In this document: positions 37,587 to 46,618 of the stretch, in pieces
Layout of the letters: every line of letters starts with the position of its first letter
Numbering within the stretch: position 1 is the first letter of the stretch
From: JABMPR01 sp964508765
GTDB taxonomy: Bacteria > Fidelibacterota > UBA8477 > JABMPR01
Length of the DNA: 64,000 nt
Direction: 5' to 3'
Assembly: GCA_964508765.1 (NCBI GenBank)
Contig: CAZDVD010000011.1
Location: 1 to 64,000 of the forward strand
Notes under the pieces: generated by a model
Database searches by the model: none
What the model was told of the DNA's origin: nothing
Seen by the model: the letters and a program-made list of their open reading frames with translations, nothing else
Translations under genes and position numbers: made by a program

Positions 37587-38084
37587 CTGAAAACTACCTT
37601 AATATTGACTTTACTGCTTCTCGCATACAGCACAGTATCAGCGCAAGCCCCTGCGACGGAGTGGTTCCTGGGGCAGGGGACTGATACCGAAGAACATGTT
37701 CATGAAGGTATGCAGACCAGTGATGGTGGTTATATCGCCATTGGACACGGGATCGAATCTTCCGGCTCGGATGACATGCTCATCATCAAGGTGGATGAAG
37801 ACGGTGTTCTGGAATGGCAGCAGAATTTCGGGACAGCAGGGAAACGGGGATCGGGTTACTGCATCGCTGAAATGACAGATGGGTATATCGCAGGCGGCGC
37901 TATTTATGACGCCTCAGTTGAACGCACCCATCCCGTTATTGGCAATGATGGTACCATCTATGTGGGTGGGGGTGAAGCTGGTAATCTTTATGCAATAAGA
38001 GGCTCTGCGCCTTTAACAGATTCTCATTGGCCCAGGATGCAACGTGATAATTTAATAGTGGTAAACTTAACAAGTAGAAGATGA
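37587..38084 (+). pseudogene. Fused ends of two beta-propeller proteins
   Basis: A 165-codon frame beginning at CTG 37587 (AAGGGG upstream) or TTG 37605, with a signal peptide (ending TVSAQ) and WFLGQGTDTEEHVHEGMQTS, DGGYIAIGHG and WQQNFGTAGKRGS, the start of a repeat-propeller protein of the kind usually several hundred residues long. Near residue 113 it changes to HPVIGNDGTIYVGGGEAGNL and YAIRGSAPL, the last repeat of a PQQ-like propeller, and stops. The full proteins are missing. It is best read as the 5' end of one gene joined in frame to the 3' end of another. It sits between LamG copies 1 and 2. Confidence 0.7.
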
Positions 38085-38096
38085 AAGGAATCGACT

Positions 38097-40217
38097 ATGA
38101 ATGATCGAATGAAGACATTAATGCTCTTCGTGGTCAGTCTTGCATTTGCAGGCTCACTAACAGCGGCAGATGATGCCCTGGTCGGATATTGGAAATTCGA
38201 CGATATCAGAATAGAGCTCCAAGAATTAGAAATGGTTCGTGGTGAGTTCAACCTGCCGCGTGAATTATTCGGATACGTTAAAAACAGTGTGAACGACACT
38301 GAGGGTGATTATAACGCCAAGTTCCTTAAACAGGCGAAAGGTGTTAGTGGTGGAGCCGTTCTCCTGGATGGCAACACTGGCTACATCACAATCTCTGAAG
38401 ATGATATGCCACGTGTGGAAGGTGATTTCAGTATCGAAGCCTGGGTGGCCATGGCGGCTTATCCCAATAATATGTGTCCCGTTGTGGGGAATCTACGTGA
38501 GGCCAATGAAGGGTATCACAATGGGTATTCCCTCGATATCGACGCCCAGGGAAGACTTGTGTTCCGGATCGCAACCGATGCCCAGGAAGAGCGTGTGGTG
38601 GGAAAGGCCGTCATCCCACTTTACGCGTGGACCCACGTTGCAGCGACATATTCACCGAAAAGCGGTATGAAGATCTATATCAACGGTAAATCCGATGGAT
38701 CATTCAAGCCCAATCATGAGTTCACCCCCGTGAACTGGGGCGCCGATATGCTTCTCGGAAGAACCCGTTGGCCATCCAAGCCCTTCGGGACAATCCGACC
38801 CTATGGGACTACGCCTTACCATATGTTCTATGATGGCTTACTGGATGAGATCAAGATCTGGGACAAGGCACTCAGTGGTAGAGCTGTAAAGGCTTCCTAT
38901 AACAAACTGAAAACAAGCGCCAAACCGGACCTTCAAGATCGTACAATGCCCACTGGACCACTCAAAGCCGAAGTTTTTTCAGCCATAAGTACGAATCTGA
39001 AATGGTATGAATCCTATGACGCCCTTTGGCACACAGGCACAGGTACGGATGTGGTTGTTCGCTTTGATGAATACCCCTGTGAGTTCGTCTTCTGGAAGGG
39101 CGCTAATTATCAGGCTCATCTCGTCACGGAGAAGGGTTACTGGTTCAATAATGGCTTCAATGAAGGTTGGAACGAGCATGGTAGTTGTGAACCCATGTCT
39201 GATAAACAGGCACGCCATGCCCATGTGAAGATCCTGGAACAGAACGAAGCCCGTCTAGTGGTGCAATGGCGCTATGCCCTAATTGACCATAAATATGGTT
39301 TTGCTTTCTATGATCCCAGCTCGAAACGAGGCGATTGGACCAATGAGACCTACTACATCTACCCGGATATGGTAGCCGTAAGAGAGGATGTCCTCTTCAG
39401 TAACGCTCCTCGTGCACAACATGAATGGCAGGAGAGCATGGTAGTACCTGGTCCTGGTCAACGCCCGGAAGACCTCCTGGAATATGCGGCCCTGACACTG
39501 GGGAACGACAAAGGTGAACTCCATACATATTCGTGGGAACATGAGACCCCTCCAGGCTCACCCCAGGAACCAAAGAATCCCAACATGCAGCTAGTGAACA
39601 TGAAATCGAAGTATAAGCCCTTCTCTATATTACCAGCTAGCAGCAATCCATCCATTGATGTGTATGCCGGTGAAATTCGTCGTGAAGTCAGTGTATTCCC
39701 CTGGTGGAATCATTGGCCAACGGCTCAGAAACCCACTGATGGAAGATGGTCTCAGCATGCGGACAGACCTTCCCATTCATCTCTGTCTCACTGGTTTTGG
39801 GATCACTATGCCATGACAGACCGTACCATGACCAAGCTCATGTTAACTGGTATGACTGATAAGTCTCCCGAAGAGCTTTTTGTCCTGGGTAAGAGCTGGT
39901 ACCATGCCGCCGAGATCTCTGGTGTCACAGGCAGCTACGATCAGTCGCAGCGAGCTTATGTCATCGATCCTGCCACAGAATTGAAAGCATTTGAGTTCAA
40001 CCTGGTCGGTTCCAAGGAATCTCCGATCCTGAATCCTGGTTTTGTCCTCAGCAACTGGGGTGGCAAGGACATCAGTCTGTCCATCAATGGAAAAGATGTA
40101 CCCCACGGTAAAGATTTTCGCTATGGCACCAGTCAACGCCTGGATGGTGGAGATCTTATCGTCTGGTTCAAACTTGAATCCAAAGAGGAGGTCAAGATCA
40201 ACATCACCATGAATTGA
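38097..40217 (+). CDS. LamG-domain exported protein of unrecognised family, copy 2
   Basis: A 706-residue paralogue of the 35237 and 42312 proteins. Signal peptide (ending LTAAD), LamG domain (about 25-275; ALVGYWKFDD, SIEAWVAMAAYPNNMCPV, WTHVAATYSPKSGMKIYING, DGLLDEIKIWDKALSG), then the shared region: VVVRFDEYPCEFVFWKGANY, SCEPMSDKQARHAHVKIL, LVVQWRYALID, DWTNETYYIYPDMVAVR, HEWQESMVV, RPEDLLEYAAL, FPWWNHWPTAQKPTDGRW and PSHSSLSHWFW. Among the three copies this is the most compact and lacks the extra insertions, so it is the best guide to the domain's core. AAAGGA lies seven bases before the ATG. A strong terminator follows. Function unknown; glycan binding plus catalysis is inferred from the LamG domain and cluster. 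Confidence 0.82.
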   Translation: MNDRMKTLMLFVVSLAFAGSLTAADDALVGYWKFDDIRIELQELEMVRGEFNLPRELFGYVKNSVNDTEGDYNAKFLKQAKGVSGGAVLLDGNTGYITISEDDMPRVEGDFSIEAWVAMAAYPNNMCPVVGNLREANEGYHNGYSLDIDAQGRLVFRIATDAQEERVVGKAVIPLYAWTHVAATYSPKSGMKIYINGKSDGSFKPNHEFTPVNWGADMLLGRTRWPSKPFGTIRPYGTTPYHMFYDGLLDEIKIWDKALSGRAVKASYNKLKTSAKPDLQDRTMPTGPLKAEVFSAISTNLKWYESYDALWHTGTGTDVVVRFDEYPCEFVFWKGANYQAHLVTEKGYWFNNGFNEGWNEHGSCEPMSDKQARHAHVKILEQNEARLVVQWRYALIDHKYGFAFYDPSSKRGDWTNETYYIYPDMVAVREDVLFSNAPRAQHEWQESMVVPGPGQRPEDLLEYAALTLGNDKGELHTYSWEHETPPGSPQEPKNPNMQLVNMKSKYKPFSILPASSNPSIDVYAGEIRREVSVFPWWNHWPTAQKPTDGRWSQHADRPSHSSLSHWFWDHYAMTDRTMTKLMLTGMTDKSPEELFVLGKSWYHAAEISGVTGSYDQSQRAYVIDPATELKAFEFNLVGSKESPILNPGFVLSNWGGKDISLSINGKDVPHGKDFRYGTSQRLDGGDLIVWFKLESKEEVKINITMN

Positions 40218-40243
40218 TCTCGTAACCTCTGCAATTCTCATAG

Positions 40244-40286
40244 AACTGGTTGTCCTTATCAATCGACAAGGACAACCAGTTTTTTA
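40244..40286 (+). terminator. Rho-independent terminator
   Basis: A perfect 14-base stem (AACTGGTTGTCCTT paired with AAGGACAACCAGTT) with a 10-base loop is followed by six Ts. It lies 27 bases after the stop of LamG copy 2 and separates the cluster into two transcription units, the second starting before 40427. It is the strongest terminator I found in the window. Confidence 0.92.
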
Positions 40287-40426
40287 TACTCGCATTACGG
40301 AATTGAATTAGAAATGAATTGAATTAGGGTGAAGCTATTTTAACTTAATTGATTAATGTAAGAAAGTAAGTGAACTGATTTACTCGGATCTCTTACCCAA
40401 CACGAAAAGCTGCAAGGTGTTATAAA

Positions 40427-42283
40427 ATGAGAAACCGTTACTGGTTACAATTTATTCTTTTTGGTTTGAGCATTTCTTTCACGTCGCTACATGCGCTGAA
40501 TAAGATACCTCGACCAGAATATCCACGTCCACAGTTCAATCGTACGGAATGGGTCAATCTTAATGGCACCTGGACCTATACCTTTGATTTTGGTATCTCT
40601 GGAAGAGACAGAGAGTTGTACCACAGTCGTGGATTTGAAGATGATATCCTGGTACCCTTCTGCCCTGAAAGTCCCTTGTCTGGAGTGAGTCACAAGGATT
40701 TTATCTTGGGGATGTGGTATCATCGGGAGCTCCCTGTACCCAAAAAATATAAAGACAAGCGAGTCATTCTTCATTTTGGTGGTGTGGATTACGCGAGCAC
40801 GATCTATATCGATGGTGAACCAGTGGGGCAGCATTGGGGAGGCATGGGCGCCTTCAGCTTTGACATCACGCCCTACGTTGAGGCGGGCAAAACTCATCAA
40901 TTGGTCGTTGAAGTACGGGATGACACTCGGTCTGGGAAGCAGCCCGGAGGTAAGCAATGCATCTATCATGATTCGTGGGAATGTCTTTATTCAAGGACGA
41001 CCGGGATCTGGCAGACAGTATGGATGGAAGCTGTATCACCATTTGCGCTGAAAGATTGTCAGATTATCCCCGATCTTGACAACAGTCGCTTCGTTTTAAC
41101 ACCTACTTATTACGCTGAGCAAAGGGGTAACCAACTTCGTGTCCAAATAAAAAATGGGAATAAGGTCGTTGCCGTTGAAACCATTGCTGCTTCAAATGGA
41201 GCTCAGAGTATCCTCACCCTGGATGACCCCCGCGTATGGTCTCCAGATCATCCATTTCTTTACCAGGTTGTGATCGATGTCCTGAATTCAGAAGGGAAGC
41301 TCATCGATCATGTCAAAAGCTATGCAGGAATGCGCAAGATCCATATTGAAGGCAATCGCATCTTTCTGAATAATGAACCAATTTTCCTGCGCTTTGTCCT
41401 CGACCAGGGCTTTTACCCCGGCGGGATCTGGACCGCACCAAGTGATAAGGATATCAAACAAGATATCGAGTTGGCAAAGGATGCCGGTTTCAATGGAGCC
41501 AGACTTCATCAAAAGGTATTTGAGCCTAGATTTCACTACTGGGCTGACCGACTTGGATACCTCACCTGGGGTGAATCTGCCAGTTGGGGGATCATGAAAT
41601 CAGATGAGGTAGCCGCTCGAAACTATCTCGGAGAATGGCGGGAAATCATCAAGCGGGATCGAAATCATCCTTCCATAATATCCTGGAGTATTTTTAATGA
41701 ATCTGGATGGACCTACCTCGAACGGGACATCGACCCACGTAATTGGGATCTTTTTATCCGTGAGCAGCACAATAGGTTACTCAAAGATCTGGTCCTCCTG
41801 ACTAAGGACCTCGATCCAACTCGACCGGTAAATGATGCCAGCGGCCATGTACACGTCCTGACAGATATCTGGACCGTCCATAGTTATCAACATGACGTGG
41901 AGAAATTTCGTGAACTGCTCACACCAGATCCGGAAACCGGTGTACACCGCGACCAACCTCATAAAGATACCTTTTACGAGGGTCAGCCGTATATCGTTGA
42001 TGAGTATGGCGGTATGAAATGGGCGCCTGGGGAAAACCGTGACAACGCCGGTGAATCCTGGGGATGGGGTGACAATCCAGAGACACTGGAAGAGTTTTAC
42101 CTGAAACTTGAAGCCCTTACGGATGTCCTGTTGAGTCTGGAACACATCTCAGGATTTTGCTATACACAATTGACGGATATTGAGCAGGAGCAGAACGGGA
42201 TATACACCTATGACCGTTCTGAGAAATTTGACATGAAACGCATTCGTGAGATATTTACGAAACAACCCATTTGGATGAAGTAA
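40427..42283 (+). CDS. GH2 glycoside hydrolase
   Basis: A 618-residue exported GH2 enzyme (signal peptide ending LHA), probably a beta-galactosidase or beta-glucuronidase-like activity. The N-terminal sugar-binding domain has RPEYPRPQF, WVNLNGTWTYTFD and the family pattern LHFGGVDYASTIYIDGEPVG; an Ig-like domain follows, then the TIM barrel with the acid/base in WSIFNESGW and the nucleophile in IVDEYGGM. KRDRNHPSIISWS is the usual barrel signature. Length is normal for the short GH2 group and no insertion is visible. AAGGTG precedes the ATG. It is the first gene after the 40244 terminator, so a promoter probably lies in 40287-40426, an AT-rich stretch with no other content. Confidence 0.9.
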   Translation: MRNRYWLQFILFGLSISFTSLHALNKIPRPEYPRPQFNRTEWVNLNGTWTYTFDFGISGRDRELYHSRGFEDDILVPFCPESPLSGVSHKDFILGMWYHRELPVPKKYKDKRVILHFGGVDYASTIYIDGEPVGQHWGGMGAFSFDITPYVEAGKTHQLVVEVRDDTRSGKQPGGKQCIYHDSWECLYSRTTGIWQTVWMEAVSPFALKDCQIIPDLDNSRFVLTPTYYAEQRGNQLRVQIKNGNKVVAVETIAASNGAQSILTLDDPRVWSPDHPFLYQVVIDVLNSEGKLIDHVKSYAGMRKIHIEGNRIFLNNEPIFLRFVLDQGFYPGGIWTAPSDKDIKQDIELAKDAGFNGARLHQKVFEPRFHYWADRLGYLTWGESASWGIMKSDEVAARNYLGEWREIIKRDRNHPSIISWSIFNESGWTYLERDIDPRNWDLFIREQHNRLLKDLVLLTKDLDPTRPVNDASGHVHVLTDIWTVHSYQHDVEKFRELLTPDPETGVHRDQPHKDTFYEGQPYIVDEYGGMKWAPGENRDNAGESWGWGDNPETLEEFYLKLEALTDVLLSLEHISGFCYTQLTDIEQEQNGIYTYDRSEKFDMKRIREIFTKQPIWMK

Positions 42284-42311
42284 TCCAGCAACCTCATTTG
42301 GAGAGATTATC

Positions 42312-45107
42312 ATGATGAATCGTACCTGGTCCTTTAAGATTTTATCGATCTTCATCATCCTTGCTATGACAAGTATGAGTTACGGTGAAGCTCTCACTGC
42401 ATCGAAGGAATTTGGTGGCTATTACACCAAAGTTAATTCCGGGGAGGAGTTCGAGAAGTACTCCCGGACCGGTGATTATGCAGATATCATCGTCGATCTG
42501 GGTTCAGAAAACGGCAAGTTCGTGTTCTGGCGTGGATCAAGCTATCTGCCCTATTGGGAAACATCTGCTGGTAAATGGTTTGTAGAGGAATTGATCCCCC
42601 GCAAGGGTGATGGACCCGAGGGCCGGCCAGATAAGGTGAATACCTATTCCCGAATTGCTCTTATTGAATCCAATGCCGAGCAGACGGTGGTGCATTGGCG
42701 CTATTTACCGGAATTTTCCGGGTTAAATCCACATCTGGGTGTTGATCAGACAAAGTTTGTGGATGAGTATTTCATTTTTAAACCAAATGGTGAAGTAACC
42801 CGTACCTGTAAGAAAGGTACGGAACGTATTGATGCCTGGCGGGATTCCCTCAATAAGATCACACAGACCTTCCACCTCACGGCGAATGGCATCGCGGATG
42901 TGAATACGACTGAGGCAAATCGCTCTGATCCCACCGATGCCATTCCTGGTCGTCCACGTAAGGCTGCCGGACATGCGCCAGTATTTGCATTTTCATTTGA
43001 CGAAGGACGCGGGAATGCCACGAAAGAAAATTCTTCAGGCGATCAATATGATATCAAGGGTCATAAAAGCCTCTGGCGAAAGGGAGTTTCAGGTACCGCA
43101 CTCCAGCTTGACGGATACAATTCCATGATCCAGATCCCGGGAGAGAAGGGACCAAAACCTACGACTGCCATTACTCTGGAGGCATGGGTGGTGATTGGCG
43201 CATATCCCTGGAGCGATGTTCCGATTATTCAGCAGGCTGATGACGTCCCGGAGGAAATTTCCGAAGTATCGGGTTATGAGGCGCTACTCATTGGTGAAGA
43301 GGGACGCGATGACTACGAGCAGGTTGAAGAAGAGACTCCTGAGGCCACCTTCAAGGTCACCTTTAAAAAGGAAAATGATACCGGTTACTTCTTCGGGTTG
43401 AACGGATACGGAAATCCAGTACTGAAACTGCGCGTCGGTGGCGTATGGCAAGAATTGTACTCTGATGTCCATCTCGAGCGCCGAACATGGTACCATGTAG
43501 CTGCGAGCTTCGATGGTGCAACGGGCGAAATGAAACTTTACGTGGATGGTGAACCGGCAGGTGAGAAAACAGTCGCCCCCGGATCTATTGAACTCTCCGC
43601 CAAGGACGTGAAAATCGGCCAGGGTAAAACGAGGAGACCCATGAATCCGGTCCGTCGGCATACCTTTCAGGATTATTACTCGATCGATGGTCTTCTCGAT
43701 GAAATCCGCGTTCATGATGTCGCACTTTCCGGTGAAGAGATCTCTGGAATAGTTGCTGCGTACGACCTTAGTGATGGAGAGAAATCAAGTCCTCAGATGG
43801 ACACCCGGGTACTTCCTGATGGAGAGGATCGCGGTGAATTTGGTGCCTACTATTCACACCTTAAATTCTATGACGTCTGGGACAATCTCTGGCGGTTTAG
43901 TGGTCATCCGGACGTGGTGGTTGAATTTGATGAATCACCAGCGAAATTCGTTTTCTGGCGGGGGGTCGGCTACATCCCCATGATGGTGAATGAGAATGGT
44001 CAATGGTATAGCAATGAATTCAATGAGACCTGGAACCGCTCTGGCGGTCAGGGTTGTCAGGAACCCATGTCGGATAAGGAAAGCTATACCAACCATGTCC
44101 GCATTATCGAGAATACCCCAGCACGTACAGTTGTCCATTGGCGCTATCCACTCGTTGACGTTCTCCACGTACTGGCTAATGTTGATGAAGACCAGGGCTG
44201 GGGAGACTGGTCCGATTGGTATTATTACATCTACCCCGATGGTGTGGCGGTGAAACTGCAACACCTGTGGACCCATGGCGAGCGGGATCATGAATGGCAG
44301 GAATCCATGGCCATTTTCGGTCCTGATCAGCACCCTGAGCAGATCATTGAGACGGAAGGCGCTCTCACCATGATCAACATGAAAGGTAAATCAAAAACCT
44401 ATGATTGGGTGAATGGTCCACCGGATGGAATCGAGGAGCCCAGCAAACGCATCATCCAGCATATCAATTACAAAGCGGAATATGACCCGGTAACCATTGG
44501 AAAGTTCGTGGAGACAAATGTCTATGGTGGTGAAATAACACCATACGCAGTCTTCCCAACGTGGAATCACTGGCCTGTATCCCAGATGCCTTCTGACGGT
44601 CGTTACGCCAGCTTCCCTGATCGAACAGCCCACAGTTCCCTTTCACATGTGTTCTATGAGCCCTACGCTGAAGATCATGGTATCACACCCTACGAGCAGA
44701 AGATCCTCATGGAAGGAATGCTGAAGGCAGACAAGGCTGAGATGCTGGATCTGGCAAAATCGTGGATGAAGGCACCAGCGATCAAGTCAGAGGTGGGTTG
44801 CATAAATCGTGGCTACGATGAGACCCAGAGAGCCTATATGCTTCGTTCAAAGGACAAGACGATGTCCTTCAAGTTGAAGGCTTCAAAAAAGAGTCCTGTT
44901 GTGAATCCTGCCTTCGTGATTAAAAACTGGAACAGTGATGAAGAAGTCGACCTGACCTTGAACGGAAAAGATGTCCAAAAGGGTAAGGATTTTAGGCAGG
45001 GTGTGATTCGCGACACGGATGGCTCAAAGACATTGATCGTGTGGATCAAAACCACCTCGAAACGCCCTGTACAGATCAAGTTGAGTACTTCAAGGAATTT
45101 CAAATGA
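42312..45107 (+). CDS. LamG-domain exported protein of unrecognised family, copy 3, duplicated module
   Basis: The longest family member (931 residues). After a signal peptide (ending SYGEA) it carries an extra N-terminal copy of the family's module (about 28-210; YADIIVDLGSENGKFVFWRG, YLPYWETSAGKWFVEELIP, VVHWRYLPEF), then LamG (about 230-485; FAFSFDEGRG, TLEAWVVIGAYPWSDVPI, TWYHVAASFDGATGEMKLYV), then the full C-terminal region (505-931; VVVEFDESPAKFVFWRGVGY, QEPMSDKESYTNHVRIIEN, VVHWRYPLVD, DWSDWYYYIYPDGVAVK, HEWQESMAIFG, FPTWNHWPVSQMPSDGR, HSSLSHVFYEPY). About 50 acidic residues inserted in LamG (bases 43225-43385) interrupt an otherwise normal strand pair. The stop overlaps the sulfatase start (ATGA at 45104), implying coupled translation and a shared pathway. 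Confidence 0.83.
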   Translation: MMNRTWSFKILSIFIILAMTSMSYGEALTASKEFGGYYTKVNSGEEFEKYSRTGDYADIIVDLGSENGKFVFWRGSSYLPYWETSAGKWFVEELIPRKGDGPEGRPDKVNTYSRIALIESNAEQTVVHWRYLPEFSGLNPHLGVDQTKFVDEYFIFKPNGEVTRTCKKGTERIDAWRDSLNKITQTFHLTANGIADVNTTEANRSDPTDAIPGRPRKAAGHAPVFAFSFDEGRGNATKENSSGDQYDIKGHKSLWRKGVSGTALQLDGYNSMIQIPGEKGPKPTTAITLEAWVVIGAYPWSDVPIIQQADDVPEEISEVSGYEALLIGEEGRDDYEQVEEETPEATFKVTFKKENDTGYFFGLNGYGNPVLKLRVGGVWQELYSDVHLERRTWYHVAASFDGATGEMKLYVDGEPAGEKTVAPGSIELSAKDVKIGQGKTRRPMNPVRRHTFQDYYSIDGLLDEIRVHDVALSGEEISGIVAAYDLSDGEKSSPQMDTRVLPDGEDRGEFGAYYSHLKFYDVWDNLWRFSGHPDVVVEFDESPAKFVFWRGVGYIPMMVNENGQWYSNEFNETWNRSGGQGCQEPMSDKESYTNHVRIIENTPARTVVHWRYPLVDVLHVLANVDEDQGWGDWSDWYYYIYPDGVAVKLQHLWTHGERDHEWQESMAIFGPDQHPEQIIETEGALTMINMKGKSKTYDWVNGPPDGIEEPSKRIIQHINYKAEYDPVTIGKFVETNVYGGEITPYAVFPTWNHWPVSQMPSDGRYASFPDRTAHSSLSHVFYEPYAEDHGITPYEQKILMEGMLKADKAEMLDLAKSWMKAPAIKSEVGCINRGYDETQRAYMLRSKDKTMSFKLKASKKSPVVNPAFVIKNWNSDEEVDLTLNGKDVQKGKDFRQGVIRDTDGSKTLIVWIKTTSKRPVQIKLSTSRNFK

Positions 45108-46609
45108 GTTATGAGCCTCCTCATCTAGTGACCTCTCCGGAAGTTAAAATGTCTAGACGGGACTTCCTTAAGGCTGCTGGAATCGGTGCTGCCGCAATCA
45201 CACTACCGACCTTCATCACACGCTGTGGCCCTGATGAGCCAAAACCGAATATCATTTTTATCATGACGGATGACATGGGCTACGGTGACGCATCTTGCTA
45301 TAATCCTGCTTCTGTCATTCGAACACCCAATATTGATAAAATGGCTTCTCAAGGTATACGATTCACAGATGCTCATTCTCCATCCGCCGTTTGCACACCT
45401 ACACGCTATAGCGTCCTGACAGGTCGGTATTGTTGGCGGAGCCGCCTCAAAAGAGGCGTTTTTGGTGGCTACAATACACCGCTCATTGAGGATGGTCGTG
45501 TGACTGTTGCATCGATGCTTAAAGACCAGGGATATGCAACAGCCTGTATTGGTAAATGGCATCTTGGCTGGGATTGGGCCTCAAAAACTGGTGCTCAGCC
45601 TGAATGGGATTATGAGCAGGAAGACATCGATTTTTCGAAACCCATTAAGAATGGACCTAATGCGAAAGGCTTTGACTACTTCTTCGGCACTTCCGGATGC
45701 ACAACTGATGATCCCCCTATGTGTTTCATTGAGAATGATCGTACAGTAGGGATCCCTGACCATTTCGCTGCTGAAGATCCAGCCGATGAAGATCGTCTCC
45801 TCATGACCGTGGATGGCTGGCAGCATGAAGATGCTGACTATGAATTTATGAACAAGACCCTCTGGTTCATGGAGAATCAGGCTAAACAGAAAAATTCATT
45901 CTTTGTCTATCTTCCTCTTTCTGTTCCACATATCCCGTGGTTCCCACATGAGGAATTTAAAGGAAAAAGTGGGGCGGGACCCCGTGGTGACCAGGTGCTC
46001 ATGGCCGACAAAATTCTGGGTGAGGTCATGAATAAGCTGGATGAGTTGGGTATCAGTGAGAATACGCTGCTCATATTCACTAGTGACAATGGTCCAAGGA
46101 CGGGGATCAATGGACATGAGTCTGCCGCAGAGCTCCGTGGATATAAGGGTAGTATCTGGGAAGGCGGCCACCGTGTGCCATTTATTGCTAAATGGCCGGG
46201 TAAAATTACCGCGGGTGCAATATCCGGTGAGACCATGGGGCTCATGGACCTCATGGCTACCTGTGCAGCTGTTACAGGCACGCAAATACCAGAGAGTGCC
46301 GGGGAAGACAGCTTCAATATGTTGCCAGCAATTCTGGGTAAGAACATGGCTCCGATCCGGGACTTCACAATCCACCATTCAGGCGGGGGCGTATTTGCCC
46401 TGCGACAGGGTGATTGGAAGCTCATTGAGGGAAGCCGGGAGGGTGGTTACGACGATGGTCCCTCAGAAGGGGAACCAGGCGGTCTTTACAATCTCGCTGA
46501 TGATCCTGCAGAGACGACAAATCTCTGGGATGATAAACCTGGAAAAGTACAGGAACTTATGGCCCTGCTTAACAAAGCCCGTGATGAAGGCTTCACCCGT
46601 AAAGGTTAG
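45104..46609 (+). CDS. Type I formylglycine sulfatase
   Basis: Exported type I sulfatase of 501 residues. The activation motif C-x-P-x-R is present as CTPTR, whose Cys is converted to formylglycine; metal ligands are seen in IIFIMTDDMGYGD and FTSDNGPRT, and GKWHLG is the usual Lys/His block. The N-terminus carries a Tat-like leader (SRRDFLKAAGIGAAAI) ending near a possible lipobox Cys, so export folded, with formylglycine made in the cytoplasm, is plausible. I take ATG 45104, overlapping the previous stop; ATG 45149 is possible but leaves less before the twin Arg. It implies that the target polysaccharide is sulfated. No maturation enzyme is encoded in this window. Confidence 0.9.
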   Translation: MSYEPPHLVTSPEVKMSRRDFLKAAGIGAAAITLPTFITRCGPDEPKPNIIFIMTDDMGYGDASCYNPASVIRTPNIDKMASQGIRFTDAHSPSAVCTPTRYSVLTGRYCWRSRLKRGVFGGYNTPLIEDGRVTVASMLKDQGYATACIGKWHLGWDWASKTGAQPEWDYEQEDIDFSKPIKNGPNAKGFDYFFGTSGCTTDDPPMCFIENDRTVGIPDHFAAEDPADEDRLLMTVDGWQHEDADYEFMNKTLWFMENQAKQKNSFFVYLPLSVPHIPWFPHEEFKGKSGAGPRGDQVLMADKILGEVMNKLDELGISENTLLIFTSDNGPRTGINGHESAAELRGYKGSIWEGGHRVPFIAKWPGKITAGAISGETMGLMDLMATCAAVTGTQIPESAGEDSFNMLPAILGKNMAPIRDFTIHHSGGGVFALRQGDWKLIEGSREGGYDDGPSEGEPGGLYNLADDPAETTNLWDDKPGKVQELMALLNKARDEGFTRKG

Positions 46610-46618
46610 GGGAAACCA

